Below are positions 51,090 to 59,879 of a DNA stretch of 64,000 bases, one piece after another. Every line of letters starts with the position of its first letter. The stretch's first letter is position 1. The translations under genes were made by a program, and so were the position numbers. Source of the stretch: Rhizobium brockwellii (GTDB lineage: Bacteria; Pseudomonadota; Alphaproteobacteria; Rhizobiales; Rhizobiaceae); contig NZ_CP053439.1 of assembly GCF_000769405.2 (NCBI RefSeq), positions 744,001 through 808,000 of the forward strand. Reading direction: 5' to 3'. Under the pieces are notes generated by a model. The model was not told the DNA's origin and ran no database searches. It saw nothing but the letters and a program-made list of their open reading frames with translations.

Positions 51090-51986
51090 CTAGCGAGCCA
51101 TCTGCGCGCGTAGGCGGGGCGCGATCCAGTCGAGGAAGCAACGCACCTTCAGCGGCAGGGGATCGGCTGGTCCATGGACAACGTTCACCGGAAGCGGTTC
51201 CGGTGCGAACTCCGTCAGCAATTCCTGCAGCGCGCCGGAGCGCAATTGATCGGAGATCTGGTAAGAAAGCACGCGGATAATGCCGATACCGGCCAGTGCT
51301 GCCTGAATGGCAGCCTCCGTCGTGTTGACCGCGAGTTTGTAGCGCGGCTCGACGGCAAAGGCCGCGCCATCCCGGCGGTAGCGCCATTCCGGCGCGGTTG
51401 CGAAGCCCTGGAAGCTTATGCCGTCATGCTGGGCGAGGTCATCCGGCTGACGCGGCACTCCTCGGCGGGCGAGATAGTCGGGGCTCGCGCAGATCACCCG
51501 GCGGACGGTGCCCACGCGCGTTGCGATAAGCGCGCTGTCCGCCAGATGCCCGATCCGCAGGGCCACATCGACGTGCTCATCCGCCAGACTTAGCTGCCGA
51601 TCGACCAGGCTCAGGCGCAGGTTGATATCGGGTTGCTCCTTCAGGAATTCCAGCGCAATTGGCAGCAGATGGCGCTCGCCGAAGGCAATCGGTGCGGTCA
51701 CGTGCAGCCCGCCACGCAGCGCGCTGTAATCGCCGTTGGCTTGCCGCTCCGCCGCGTCCAGTTCCTCTAGAATGCGACGTGACGCGGCGACGAAGGCGCG
51801 CCCCTCCTCCGTCACGGCGAGGCCGCGGCGGGTGCGCAGGACCAAGCGCACGCCAAGGTGCTTTTCGAGATCGGTGACCTTGCGGCTGACCGTGGCGAGC
51901 GGTGCATGCAGTCGCCGCGCCCCGGCCGAGAGGCTGCCTGCCTCGACCACCGCCAGCAGCACCGACATTGCTTCGAACCGATCCAT
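51090..51986 (-). CDS. LysR-family regulator
   Basis: A 298-residue LTTR (MDRFEAMSVLLAVVEAGSLSAGARRLHAPLATVSRKVTDLEKHLGVRLVLRTRRGLAVTEEG) with a typical C-terminal domain. GGAAGGTTTCG supports the start at 51986; a longer frame to 52124 is excluded by the palindrome upstream. It is divergent from the metallo-beta-lactamase-fold gene. TGATAGG-N4-CCTATCA (52024-52041) lies between them. Confidence 0.9.
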   Translation of the reverse strand: MDRFEAMSVLLAVVEAGSLSAGARRLHAPLATVSRKVTDLEKHLGVRLVLRTRRGLAVTEEGRAFVAASRRILEELDAAERQANGDYSALRGGLHVTAPIAFGERHLLPIALEFLKEQPDINLRLSLVDRQLSLADEHVDVALRIGHLADSALIATRVGTVRRVICASPDYLARRGVPRQPDDLAQHDGISFQGFATAPEWRYRRDGAAFAVEPRYKLAVNTTEAAIQAALAGIGIIRVLSYQISDQLRSGALQELLTEFAPEPLPVNVVHGPADPLPLKVRCFLDWIAPRLRAQMAR

Positions 51987-52023
51987 CGAAACCTTCCGGA
52001 ATTTGAGAGGTAAGTTCTCTAAA

Positions 52024-52041
52024 TGATAGGATACCCTATCA
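52024..52041. promoter_or_regulatory. Palindrome TGATAGG-N4-CCTATCA
   Basis: A perfect 7 bp inverted repeat 38 bases from the LysR start and 82 bases from the MBL-fold gene start. Likely LysR operator, although the spacer is shorter than in the usual T-N11-A motif. Confidence 0.6.
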
Positions 52042-52122
52042 ATTGTGGATATCATAGCTTTCATGTCGTCCAGGGGACGCCGGCCGGCTGGCTCCCGTAT
52101 TGCCAAAGATCCGGAGGAACGC

Positions 52123-53115
52123 ATGCCTCAACTTTCACGTCGCGCCTTTGCCAGCGCGCTTCCTTTGGGCCTCATCGGGGGGAGCCTCCTCGGGGGAGAC
52201 CTGATCGGTGGCGCTCTCGCACCCGCCCTTGCCGCGACGCAGGATACCGCTCAGACGCCGGTCAGCGTTACGCCGCTGGCGCAGATCCGCATTGGCCGCT
52301 TCACGGTGACAGCCCTGACCGACGGGTATGCCGATATGCCCTACGACTATTTCCCGGGACGCGCCGCGGCCGAGGTCGAACAGGCGGCAATCGCGCAGTT
52401 CACCGCCCGGCCGAGCGGCGTGCGGTTCCTCTTCAACCAGTATCTCGTCGAGGATGGTGAGCGCCGCATCCTGATCGATGCCGGTCCAGCGGGCTCGATC
52501 GGGCAGACCGGCGAACTGCCGCAGGCGCTCAGCGCGCTCGGCCTGCAGCGCGACCAGATCGACGCGGTGATCGTGACGCATATGCACCAGGACCACATGG
52601 GCGGTCTGATCGTCGGGGGCAAGAACAACTACCCCAAGGCGGAACTCTACATCGATCGTCGTGACGTCACCCATTGGACCGACCCGGCCAAGCGTAGCGG
52701 CGCGCCCGATTATCTGCAGACCAGCTTCCACATGGCCGAGGAGGTCGTGCGCCTCTACCCGAAACTCCAGGCGATTGATGGAGAGCGTGAAATAGTGCGG
52801 GGCGTCTCCATTGTCGATCTTACCGGCCATACACCCGGCCATATCGGCGTGCGGGTCGAAGATGGCGGGCAGAGCCTGATCATGGTTTCTGATATGATCT
52901 TTCCCGTCGTGCATCCTGGGGCGACCGATGTGTTCTTCCTGTTCGAGCAGGACCCTGCAGCGGCCAAAGCGATGCGCGACCGCTTTTTTCCTCGCGCCGC
53001 TTCGGAGGGCGCGCTCATCGCCGCCACGCACATGCCCTTCCCGGGGCTCGGCCGTGTCGTCGCCGACCGCGGGCAGGTGCGCTGGCAGGTAGCGGACTGG
53101 GCCCTGCAGAACTGA
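52123..53115 (+). CDS. Tat-exported metallo-beta-lactamase-fold hydrolase
   Basis: A 330-residue protein with a Tat-like leader (LSRRAFASALPLGLIGGSLLGG, cleavage after ALAA). The MBL metal motif is THMHQDHMGG (HxHxDH). The fold then continues through LTGHTPGHIGVRVEDG (third histidine), VSDM and ATHMPFPG. Family members include lactonases and quorum-quenching enzymes as well as beta-lactamases. The length and motif order resemble N-acyl-homoserine-lactonase-like and sulfatase-like proteins; the substrate is unknown. CGGAGGAACGC precedes the ATG at 52123. Confidence 0.88.
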   Translation: MPQLSRRAFASALPLGLIGGSLLGGDLIGGALAPALAATQDTAQTPVSVTPLAQIRIGRFTVTALTDGYADMPYDYFPGRAAAEVEQAAIAQFTARPSGVRFLFNQYLVEDGERRILIDAGPAGSIGQTGELPQALSALGLQRDQIDAVIVTHMHQDHMGGLIVGGKNNYPKAELYIDRRDVTHWTDPAKRSGAPDYLQTSFHMAEEVVRLYPKLQAIDGEREIVRGVSIVDLTGHTPGHIGVRVEDGGQSLIMVSDMIFPVVHPGATDVFFLFEQDPAAAKAMRDRFFPRAASEGALIAATHMPFPGLGRVVADRGQVRWQVADWALQN

Positions 53116-53164
53116 GGTCCGCTACGGCGGGCCCCGCTCCGGCAGTCGCGAGGGTAGAAACGGC

Positions 53165-53731
53165 ATGAGCACCAGATATCTCGGTATCGCCACGACGGCC
53201 TCCGTCGCGGCCGCGCAGGAACACTATGGCAGCGCGGCGCAGTGGGAGAGGATAGGCGCGCGCGGCCACGCAGACGATACCGGGCAGAGCCAGCGCCTGG
53301 GTCCGTCGGAAACGGCCTTCATCAGGGCGCGCGATGGTTTCTATCTCGGCAGTGTCTCGGACACCGGATAGCCCTATGTCCAGTACCGTGGCGGGCCCGC
53401 GGGCATTCTCACCACCGTCGATGTATCGACGCTGGGCTTCGCGGATTTTCGCGGTAACCGGCAATAGATCACTACGGGCAATGACCGCGTCTCATTGTTC
53501 CTGATGGACTATGCGCACCGGCGGCGTCTGAAGATCTTTGGTCACATGTGCATCATCGATGCGACAGACGATCCGGTGCTGGCGAAGAAGCTGACCGTGC
53601 CTGACTACGCCGCTCGCGTGGAACGTCTCGTCCTCATCGCGGTGGAGGCATTCGACTGGAACTGCCCGCAGCATATCACGCCGCGCTTCGCGCAGGCTGA
53701 GCTCGAGCGTTGGCGAACTCAACCAAAATAA
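53165..53731 (+). pseudogene. Pyridoxamine 5'-phosphate oxidase-like gene with two in-frame TAG codons
   Basis: The reading frame from ATG 53165 to the stop at 53729-53731 is continuous except for TAG at codon 69 (53369-53371) and TAG at codon 101 (53465-53467). Both sit where the family usually has aromatic residues: Trp in DTG-stop-PYVQYRGGPAG and Tyr in FRGNRQ-stop-ITTGN. The rest reads as a good PPOX-type flavoprotein (DRVSLFLMDYAHRRRLKIFGH). No frameshift is visible. It is most likely a young pseudogene, but amber suppression cannot be excluded from sequence. It lies 49 bases after the MBL-fold gene. Confidence 0.75.
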
Positions 53732-53920
53732 TCATTGGGGATGGAATTGACATCATAAACAGCATCAAGACGAAAGACGGCGCCCAGAGCAGGCCCATCG
53801 GCTTCGGCTCTGCCCCGCAATATCTCTCCGCAAGCAATAACGAAACACGCTGCTCTCCTCTGGATGTCGATATCGTCGGTTATGGGCCAGATTCTCTGCG
53901 TCCGAAAGCGGGTTCGGTCA

Positions 53921-54811
53921 TCACCGGCCGATATAGGCGGCCAATTCGTCAGCCGTCCCATGGGGGAAGGCTTGTTTGAGAAAGTCCAGGAACGCCGAGA
54001 CGCGCGCGCTGAGCAGCCGCCGGGAGGGGTAGAGCGTCCAGAGAGCGATCTCGGGGCCGTCGATATCGCCCCAATTGACCAATGTGCCGTCCGCCAGGTC
54101 ACGGCTCACCAGCGAAATCGGAAGACGTCCTGCACCGACGCCGGCGCGCACCGCATCCCGGACCATGATGAGCGTCGCCAAGGTGAGCACAGGTTCGATC
54201 CTGATCGTCGACCGGCCGCCTGGTGTCTTCACCTGCCATGTTTGCGCTTCGCCTGCGCCGCGCGCGACGCCGGGAGCGGCACGTCCGCCGGTCGGGCGGG
54301 GGAGCTCGGGGCTTGCCACCACCACCAGCCGGTCGCGGAGAAACGCCCGTCCGACCAGGCTTTCGTCGGGATCCGGATTGACCCGGATGACCAGATCGTA
54401 GCCTTCCTCGATCATATCGACAGGCCGGTCCTCACTCGTCACCTCAAGCCTCACCTCCGGATATTGGAGGGCAAAGCCCGCAGCGATCCTGCCCATCGCG
54501 GTCTGGGAAAAATGCAACGGTGCGCTGATCCGCAATCTTCCCTTGGGCTTTTGACCGCCCGAGGCAATCGCCGCAGCCGTCTCGTCCAGTTCGGCGAGCA
54601 ACGCCCCTGTCCGCTCGAACAGCGCCCGTCCTTCCTCGGTGAGCTTCAGGTTACGCGCACCCCGTTCAAACAGCCGCAGAGCGAGGCTGCTTTCCAGCTC
54701 GGCAACACGCCGCGACAGGGTTGCCTTCGGCCGGCCGGTGGCCCTTGCCGCTTTGCCGAAGCCACCATGGCGGGCAACCAGATTGAAATCGGCAAGCGCA
54801 AGAAGATCCAT
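53921..54811 (-). CDS. LysR-family regulator
   Basis: A 296-residue LTTR (MDLLALADFNLVARHGGFGKAARATGRPKATLSRRVAELESSLALRLFERGARNLKLTEEG) with an effector domain to the end. Its last residues recur as a remnant at 43869-43922. Divergent from the NmrA-like gene at 54916, which it probably controls. Confidence 0.9.
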   Translation of the reverse strand: MDLLALADFNLVARHGGFGKAARATGRPKATLSRRVAELESSLALRLFERGARNLKLTEEGRALFERTGALLAELDETAAAIASGGQKPKGRLRISAPLHFSQTAMGRIAAGFALQYPEVRLEVTSEDRPVDMIEEGYDLVIRVNPDPDESLVGRAFLRDRLVVVASPELPRPTGGRAAPGVARGAGEAQTWQVKTPGGRSTIRIEPVLTLATLIMVRDAVRAGVGAGRLPISLVSRDLADGTLVNWGDIDGPEIALWTLYPSRRLLSARVSAFLDFLKQAFPHGTADELAAYIGR

Positions 54812-54915
54812 AAGTGTTCCACCAGCGAGACGGTGCGTCTAAAATTTCTGTCTATCAGACTACCAGTGAACCACACATATTCGACGTGTCAAGCAACCCA
54901 ACACGGAGAAAGACC

Positions 54916-55785
54916 ATGACCATTCTCGTTACCGGCGCCACAGGCAATGTTGGCCGCCAAGTCGTCGAACACCTCGTCAAGCGCGGCGCCGATGTCCGTG
55001 CTCTTGTCCGCGACCCGTCGAAAGCCGAATTCCCGGCTGGCGTCAGCGTCGTGCAGGGCGACTTCCTCGACGTCGACTCGCTGCGTAACGCCATGTCAGG
55101 CGTGTCGACCCTTTTCCTGCTCAACGCCGTGGTGCCGGACGAATTCACCCAGGCTTTGATCGCGCTGAACGTCGCCCGATCGGCCGGCATCGAGCGGATC
55201 GTCTATCTCTCGGTGATCCACGCCGACCTCTACGTGAACGTGCCGCATTTCGCCGGCAAGTTCGGGGTCGAGCGAATGATCGAGCAGATGGGTTTCAATG
55301 CGACGATCCTGCGCCCGGCCTACTTCATCCAGAACGATCTGACGGTCAAAGACGTCATCACCGGCTACGGCGCCTACCCGATGCCGGTCGGCGCCAAGGG
55401 TCTCGCCATGATCGACGTCCGTGATATCGCCGAGATCGCCGCCCTTGAGCTGCTGCGCCGCGAACAGTCTGCAGAGCCGCTGGCGCTCGACCGGATCAAC
55501 CTGGTCGGTCCGGAGACGCTGACTGGGGCGGATATCGCCGCCATCTGGTCAGACGTGCTCGCCCGCCCGATCCACTATGGCGGCGACAATACCGAGGGCT
55601 TCGAGCAGAATCTCAAGCAGTTCATGCCCGCCTGGATGGCCTACGACATGCGGCTGATGGGCGAGCGCTTCCTGACCGACGGCATGCTGCCCGAGGCCGG
55701 TGACGTCGAGCGCCTGACAAAGCTGCTCGGCCGCCCGCTGCGCTCCTATTCCGCCTTCGCCGCGGAATCTGTTGCTTCCGCCTGA
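54916..55785 (+). CDS. NmrA/NAD(P)H-binding family protein
   Basis: A 289-residue atypical SDR with MTILVTGATGNVGRQVVEHLVKRG (GxxGxxG), no Tyr-x3-Lys, and a C-terminal EALxG-like ligand region (LTGADIAAIWSDVLARPIHY). NmrA/QOR2-type members are NADPH-binding redox sensors or quinone reductases. CGGAGAAAG lies before the ATG at 54916. It is followed after 33 bases by the DUF1857 gene, so they form an operon controlled by the divergent LysR. Confidence 0.88.
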   Translation: MTILVTGATGNVGRQVVEHLVKRGADVRALVRDPSKAEFPAGVSVVQGDFLDVDSLRNAMSGVSTLFLLNAVVPDEFTQALIALNVARSAGIERIVYLSVIHADLYVNVPHFAGKFGVERMIEQMGFNATILRPAYFIQNDLTVKDVITGYGAYPMPVGAKGLAMIDVRDIAEIAALELLRREQSAEPLALDRINLVGPETLTGADIAAIWSDVLARPIHYGGDNTEGFEQNLKQFMPAWMAYDMRLMGERFLTDGMLPEAGDVERLTKLLGRPLRSYSAFAAESVASA

Positions 55786-55818
55786 GGCAGCAACAGCGAT
55801 CCCAAAAGGACGATCACC

Positions 55819-56292
55819 ATGATCTATTCCGCAGCCACAGTTCCGGTGAACCCGGAAGGAGAAACCCCTTTGACGCACGCTGAGGCCTGGCGAGGTCTCG
55901 AACACAAGGCACGCGACGCCCGGCTCTTTCTTCCCGCCGGTCTCTGCACCCGCTGCGACGTCGTCGAGGAAAGCCCGACCCACTTCGTGCGCGAGGCGAC
56001 AATTGCCGGGCAGGATCTGCGCGAGATCATCACTCTCGAACAGCAAAGCAAGGTCACCTTCTTTCAGGCAACGGGGCCACGCGAGGGAGCGATCATCAAC
56101 GAGCTCTTCGAGGATGAAGAAGGTGCCTTGCAGCTGCGCTTCTACTGCTATCTCGGCCTGCGCGGCAAACAGCCGAACGGCCCGGAAGAGCAGGCCGAGC
56201 AGGCACAATTCGATGGCGAAACGGGCTACAAGGCCGCACTGCTGTCGACGCTGAAGCGGACCCGCCAACTGCTGGCAGAGGGAAAGCTCTGA
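55819..56292 (+). CDS. DUF1857 (AtaL-like) SRPBCC protein
   Basis: A 157-residue protein starting MIYSAATVPVNPEGETPLTHAEAWRGLEHKARDARLFLPAGLCTRCDVVEES, the DUF1857 pattern. Members have a START/SRPBCC pocket and one is linked to aryl-polyene/aromatic biosynthesis. Operon with the NmrA-like gene. A strong terminator follows at 56313-56356. Confidence 0.82.
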   Translation: MIYSAATVPVNPEGETPLTHAEAWRGLEHKARDARLFLPAGLCTRCDVVEESPTHFVREATIAGQDLREIITLEQQSKVTFFQATGPREGAIINELFEDEEGALQLRFYCYLGLRGKQPNGPEEQAEQAQFDGETGYKAALLSTLKRTRQLLAEGKL

Positions 56293-56312
56293 TCATCGCC
56301 GCAACACAAGCA

Positions 56313-56356
56313 ACAGAGCGGCTGGTCCTGGGTTTATCCCCGACCAGCCGCTCTGT
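56313..56356. terminator. Strong bidirectional terminator hairpin
   Basis: ACAGAGCGGCTGGTC and GACCAGCCGCTCTGT are perfect 15-base arms around a 14-base loop, placed between the convergent DUF1857 and DJ-1/PfpI genes. Confidence 0.8.
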
Positions 56357-56357
56357 G

Positions 56358-57050
56358 TCAGGCGGCCTTTGCCGCCGTCACGGCGGCGAGCAGAATGCCG
56401 GCGGTTTCCACCGATGAGCCGGGGTTCTGCCCGGTGATCAGCAGGCCGTCCTTCACCGCATAGGACGACCAGTCATCGCCGCTGGAATAGACGCCGCCGT
56501 TCTCCTTCAACATGTCCTCGACCAGGAACGGCACCACCTGGGTGAGGCCGACGCCGTCTTCCTCGGAGTTCTTGAAGCCGGTGACTTGTCTGCCCTGAAC
56601 CAGCGGCGTGCCGTCCAAAGCCTTGACGTGGCGCAGCACACCCGGCGCGTGGCAGACAAAGGCGACGGGCTTGCCGGCCTGATAGAGCGATTGGATGAGG
56701 GCGATCGAATTCCTGTCTTCCGCCAGATCCCAAAGCGGGCCATGGCCGCCCGGATAAAACACGGCGTCGTAATCGTCATGGGAGACCGAAGCGAGCTTTA
56801 CGGTCGAGGCGAGCACGGCCTGGGCATCCGGGTCGGCATGGAAGCGGCGGGTCTGGTCGGTCTGGAAGCCCGGTTCGTCGCTCTTCGGGTCGAGCGGCGG
56901 CTGTCCGCCCTTCGGCGATGCGACGGTGATATCGGCGCCGGCTTCGAGGAAGGCATAATAGGGGGCGGCGAACTCTTCGAGCCAGAAGCCGGTCTTCCGG
57001 CCGGTATTGCCCAGTTGGTCGTGCGAGGTGAGAACCATGAGGATTTTCAT
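56358..57050 (-). CDS. DJ-1/PfpI-family protein (Hsp31/glyoxalase III-like)
   Basis: A 230-residue class I glutamine-amidotransferase-fold protein with the nucleophile Cys in FVCHAPG, a preceding acidic residue, and YDAVFYPGGHGPLWDLA. This matches the Hsp31/HchA-like branch, which degrades reactive dicarbonyls or acts as a chaperone. Convergent with the DUF1857 gene and divergent from the LysR gene at 57172; CTGAAAT-N11-ATTTCAG lies between (57123-57147). Confidence 0.9.
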   Translation of the reverse strand: MKILMVLTSHDQLGNTGRKTGFWLEEFAAPYYAFLEAGADITVASPKGGQPPLDPKSDEPGFQTDQTRRFHADPDAQAVLASTVKLASVSHDDYDAVFYPGGHGPLWDLAEDRNSIALIQSLYQAGKPVAFVCHAPGVLRHVKALDGTPLVQGRQVTGFKNSEEDGVGLTQVVPFLVEDMLKENGGVYSSGDDWSSYAVKDGLLITGQNPGSSVETAGILLAAVTAAKAA

Positions 57051-57122
57051 CTGGAGATCCTTTCGAGACAGATGTGATCGGTTGCTTTCGATGAGGGGAT
57101 CATGCCTCGGCGGCTCTCATTC

Positions 57123-57147
57123 CTGAAATTTATTTCTTTGATTTCAG
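57123..57147. promoter_or_regulatory. LysR-type box CTGAAAT-N11-ATTTCAG
   Basis: A perfect 7 bp inverted repeat with the 11-base spacer typical of LTTR operators, 25 bases before the LysR start and 73 bases before the DJ-1/PfpI start. Confidence 0.7.
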
Positions 57148-57171
57148 ATATGCGTTCGGCAATATATCTGG

Positions 57172-58104
57172 ATGAAGTATGACCTCAACCTCCTGCCTGT
57201 CTTCGTGGCGCTCATGGAAGAGCGCAATGTCACGCGCGCAGCCGAACAACTGGGCATGACGCAGCCGGCCGTCTCCAACGCCTTGAACCGCCTTCGCGAG
57301 ACGCTGCGCGATCCGCTGTTCATCCGCGAGCGCTATGGCATGAAGCCGACTGAGATGGCAGAGACACTTGCTCCAGTGATCCGCGGAGCCTTGGCGAGCC
57401 TCGATGACGTCATTCTCGGTCAGCAGGCGTTCGATCCGGCGCGGGCGACACGGCAGTTCACCATCGCCCCCAACAGCTACGTTGAGTTTGTCCTGATGCC
57501 GGTGATCGTGGCGCGGCTGCGCGAATGCGCTCCCGGGATCAGGCTGCGCCTGACGCCCTTCGGCAATGATCTGGCCGAGACCGGCGCGATGTCAGGAACG
57601 ACGGAAATGGTGCTCGGCCGGATCGTCGAGCCGCCTGATAACATGGTCGTGCAGCATCTCATGGACGATGGACTGGCCTGTGTCGTGCGCAGAGATCATC
57701 CCGAGATCGCCGAAAGCATCTCCGAGGAACAGTATCAGCGGATGCGGCATGTCAACGTGCTTCCGCCTGGCCGGATGCGCGTCGGCCTGTTCCAGATGCT
57801 GCAGCAGGCAGGTCTCAGGCGCGACGTCTCGGTCTCCGTCACCCATTTTCTGGCCGTCCCTGAAATGGTTGCTGTCACCGACTATTGCGCCACGCTGCCC
57901 CGGTTGATCTGCCATCGCCTTGCCCGCGACCCGCGTCTCAAAGTCCTGCCCGCGCCGGTCGATCTCGGCAGCTTCCCGGTAGAGCTGGCATGGCATGTCC
58001 GCTACCGAAACGATCCCGCCCATCGCTGGTTGCGGTCATTGATATCAGAGGTGGCAAAAGAAGTCTCCGACGCTGCGGTGGCAGAAGCGATGGCTGGGAA
58101 TTGA
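57172..58104 (+). CDS. LysR-family regulator (NodD-like branch)
   Basis: A 310-residue LTTR (LNLLPVFVALMEERNVTRAAEQLGMTQPAVSNALNRLRETLRDPLFIRERYGMKPTEMA) with a C-terminal domain whose conserved VELAWHVRYRNDPAHRWLR closes the fold. It probably regulates the divergent DJ-1/PfpI gene through the box at 57123. Confidence 0.9.
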   Translation: MKYDLNLLPVFVALMEERNVTRAAEQLGMTQPAVSNALNRLRETLRDPLFIRERYGMKPTEMAETLAPVIRGALASLDDVILGQQAFDPARATRQFTIAPNSYVEFVLMPVIVARLRECAPGIRLRLTPFGNDLAETGAMSGTTEMVLGRIVEPPDNMVVQHLMDDGLACVVRRDHPEIAESISEEQYQRMRHVNVLPPGRMRVGLFQMLQQAGLRRDVSVSVTHFLAVPEMVAVTDYCATLPRLICHRLARDPRLKVLPAPVDLGSFPVELAWHVRYRNDPAHRWLRSLISEVAKEVSDAAVAEAMAGN

Positions 58105-58109
58105 AAACG

Positions 58110-58266
58110 GGTTTTCGGTCGCCGCGGGCGCCACGCCGACAATGCTGCTGACGGGAAGCGCAATCAGGACGGCGCTCAATATCTCCATCCCGCGGGCCAT
58201 GATGCCCCACCAGCGCGGATAGTCCCACCGAGCGAAATCGCCTCTCGCCTCTTGAGCATCGACCAC
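58110..58266 (-). pseudogene. DoxX-like gene remnant
   Basis: The reverse strand reads GDFARWDYPRWWGIMARGMEILSAVLIALPVSSIVGVAPAA, matching the middle of the DoxX-like protein at 60499-60819 (RSDFARWGYPRWWGIVTGG...VLIALPVSRIVGV). The N-terminus is replaced by an unrelated short leader, and the C-terminus diverges. It is a truncated duplicate. Confidence 0.75.
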
Positions 58267-58296
58267 GCTGTCCAGTAGGCGCTGCTGAAGGCTAAC

Positions 58297-58671
58297 TCAT
58301 TTCGTCGGCTGCGATCGTACGGTCAGTTTATTTCCGTCAGGATCGCGAAGATAGGCGACGAATGACCCGTTCGGACGTTCCCGTGGCGGGCTCTCGATCG
58401 CTGTGCCACCATGCGCAGTACCGGCGGCATGCCACGCTAGAACATGGTCGGGGCTCGCGGCGGCGATACCGATAGTCCCGCCGTTGGCTACGGTCGCCGG
58501 CTTGCCATCAATTGGTTTCGTGATCATCAGCCGACCTCCCTCGTGGGCATAGATCAGTCTGCCTCTTGCATCCATTTCGCCGGGCTTGCCTCCCAAAGCA
58601 GCGAACGTGGCGTCGTAGAAGTTTCTGGCCCGCTCCAAGTCGTTACTTCCAATCATCACGTGGGTGAACAT
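58297..58671 (-). CDS. VOC-family (glyoxalase-like) protein
   Basis: A 124-residue single-module VOC protein (MFTHVMIGSNDLERARNFYDATFAALGGKPGEMDARGRLIY...VAYLRDPDGNKLTVRS). The metal ligands His, His and Glu of catalytic glyoxalases are partly absent, so it may be a binding or resistance protein. It lies downstream of the GST, AHSA1 and ArsR genes on the same strand. Confidence 0.85.
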   Translation of the reverse strand: MFTHVMIGSNDLERARNFYDATFAALGGKPGEMDARGRLIYAHEGGRLMITKPIDGKPATVANGGTIGIAAASPDHVLAWHAAGTAHGGTAIESPPRERPNGSFVAYLRDPDGNKLTVRSQPTK

Positions 58672-58780
58672 GCTTCATCTCCAGTAAGGTAGCCAATAGA
58701 TCAGTGGCCGATCTCGATAAATTCACGTGCCTTTGCCAACGCCTTTCACCCTGGCAAAATGGTTCTTCGCCCGTGCCCTC

Positions 58781-59386
58781 TTAGACCGGGAAAGGGTTTC
58801 GCCACGCATCCAGTTCTTCAAGCCGTCCGTACCACGTTTGGATATGCCGAAACTCGGCGAGTGGAATCCCGGCGGCGGTTGCAAAAGGAAGTGCAGCGGC
58901 CAATGCGAAGTCTGCCACAGTCAGTGTCTTCCCGACGGCGACGCTGTTCTTGGCCAAATGATCGTCGAGCACGCGAGCGTGGAGCCGAAAACTCGTCTTC
59001 GCATCGTCGATCACGGCGACGTCAGGCTCCCCGCCGAACAACGGCTTGATCAAGGTTTCAAACCACAGCGTTGCCCCGTGCCGGGTGAAATGACTGGCAT
59101 CCCAACTCAACCAGCGCAGCACGTCGATCTGCCGGTGGTCATGCGGCCAGAAATCCGATGCGACGCTGTCAGACAGCCTGCACATGATGGCGTTCGCTTC
59201 CCATAAAGTTCCCGCATCATCCTCCAGCACCGGGACTTTCCCGTTCGGGTTAAGCGCCAGGAATTTTGGACTGCGCTGTTCTCCGCTTGCCAGGTCAACC
59301 CTGACGAACTCGACATCGGCTTTGAGAAAACGAGCGGCGGCGCAGGCCTTCCGGGGATTGAGCGTCTCGCAATAATAGAGCTTCAT
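58781..59386 (-). CDS. Glutathione S-transferase
   Basis: A 201-residue GST with a thioredoxin-like N-terminal domain (MKLYYCETLNPRKACAAARFL, ALNPNGKVPVLEDDAGTLWEANAIMCRL, a cis-Pro and ExxxI motif) and a helical C-terminal domain. It conjugates glutathione to electrophiles. AAGGTGGCG precedes the ATG at 59386. It stands 7 bases after the AHSA1 gene, so it belongs to the ArsR-AHSA1 operon. Confidence 0.9.
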   Translation of the reverse strand: MKLYYCETLNPRKACAAARFLKADVEFVRVDLASGEQRSPKFLALNPNGKVPVLEDDAGTLWEANAIMCRLSDSVASDFWPHDHRQIDVLRWLSWDASHFTRHGATLWFETLIKPLFGGEPDVAVIDDAKTSFRLHARVLDDHLAKNSVAVGKTLTVADFALAAALPFATAAGIPLAEFRHIQTWYGRLEELDAWRNPFPV

Positions 59387-59393
59387 CGCCACC

Positions 59394-59879
59394 TTAGGCA
59401 TGATCCGGCCCTTCGGATTCAGTCCCGAGAAACAAGCTCAAGCGCTCGAGACTTTGCGACCAGCCGTCTTCGTGACCCTTTAGTGACGATGCGCTATCAA
59501 ATCCACTCTGTCGAAACGTCATTTCGGTGCCTCCGTCGCTTTCCCTGAATGTGATGGTGACGACCGTTTCCGGGCTGTTTTCGCCGGTTGCGAGCTCCCA
59601 GGCATGTGTGAAGACAAGCCTGTGCGGCGGCTCGACCTCCAGATATTTTCCGCCGACCCAATGCTCTTCTCCATCTGGGGCGATCAGACAGGCGCGGTGC
59701 CTGCCGCCGGGCCAGGCTTCAAGCTGGTCGCCTACCGCCTTGAAACCGTGAGGACCGCACCACTGTGCGAACGCTTTCGGGTCGGTCCATGCCCTGAAAA
59801 CCAGATCGCATGGGGCATCAAACCTTCGGACAAGAACCAGGTCGCGGGTATTGTCGGTATCGGTCTCTGGATTAGTCAT
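59394..59879 (-). CDS. AHSA1/SRPBCC protein
   Basis: A 161-residue SRPBCC protein (VLVRRFDAPCDLVFRAWTDPKAFAQWCGPHGFK, VEPPHRLVFTHAW, EMTFRQSGFDSASSLKGHEDGWSQSLERL). AAGGATACGACA lies before the ATG at 59879, overlapping the ArsR gene end by 8 bases. Typical second gene of ArsR-AHSA1 operons, with a GST gene following. Confidence 0.88.
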   Translation of the reverse strand: MTNPETDTDNTRDLVLVRRFDAPCDLVFRAWTDPKAFAQWCGPHGFKAVGDQLEAWPGGRHRACLIAPDGEEHWVGGKYLEVEPPHRLVFTHAWELATGENSPETVVTITFRESDGGTEMTFRQSGFDSASSLKGHEDGWSQSLERLSLFLGTESEGPDHA

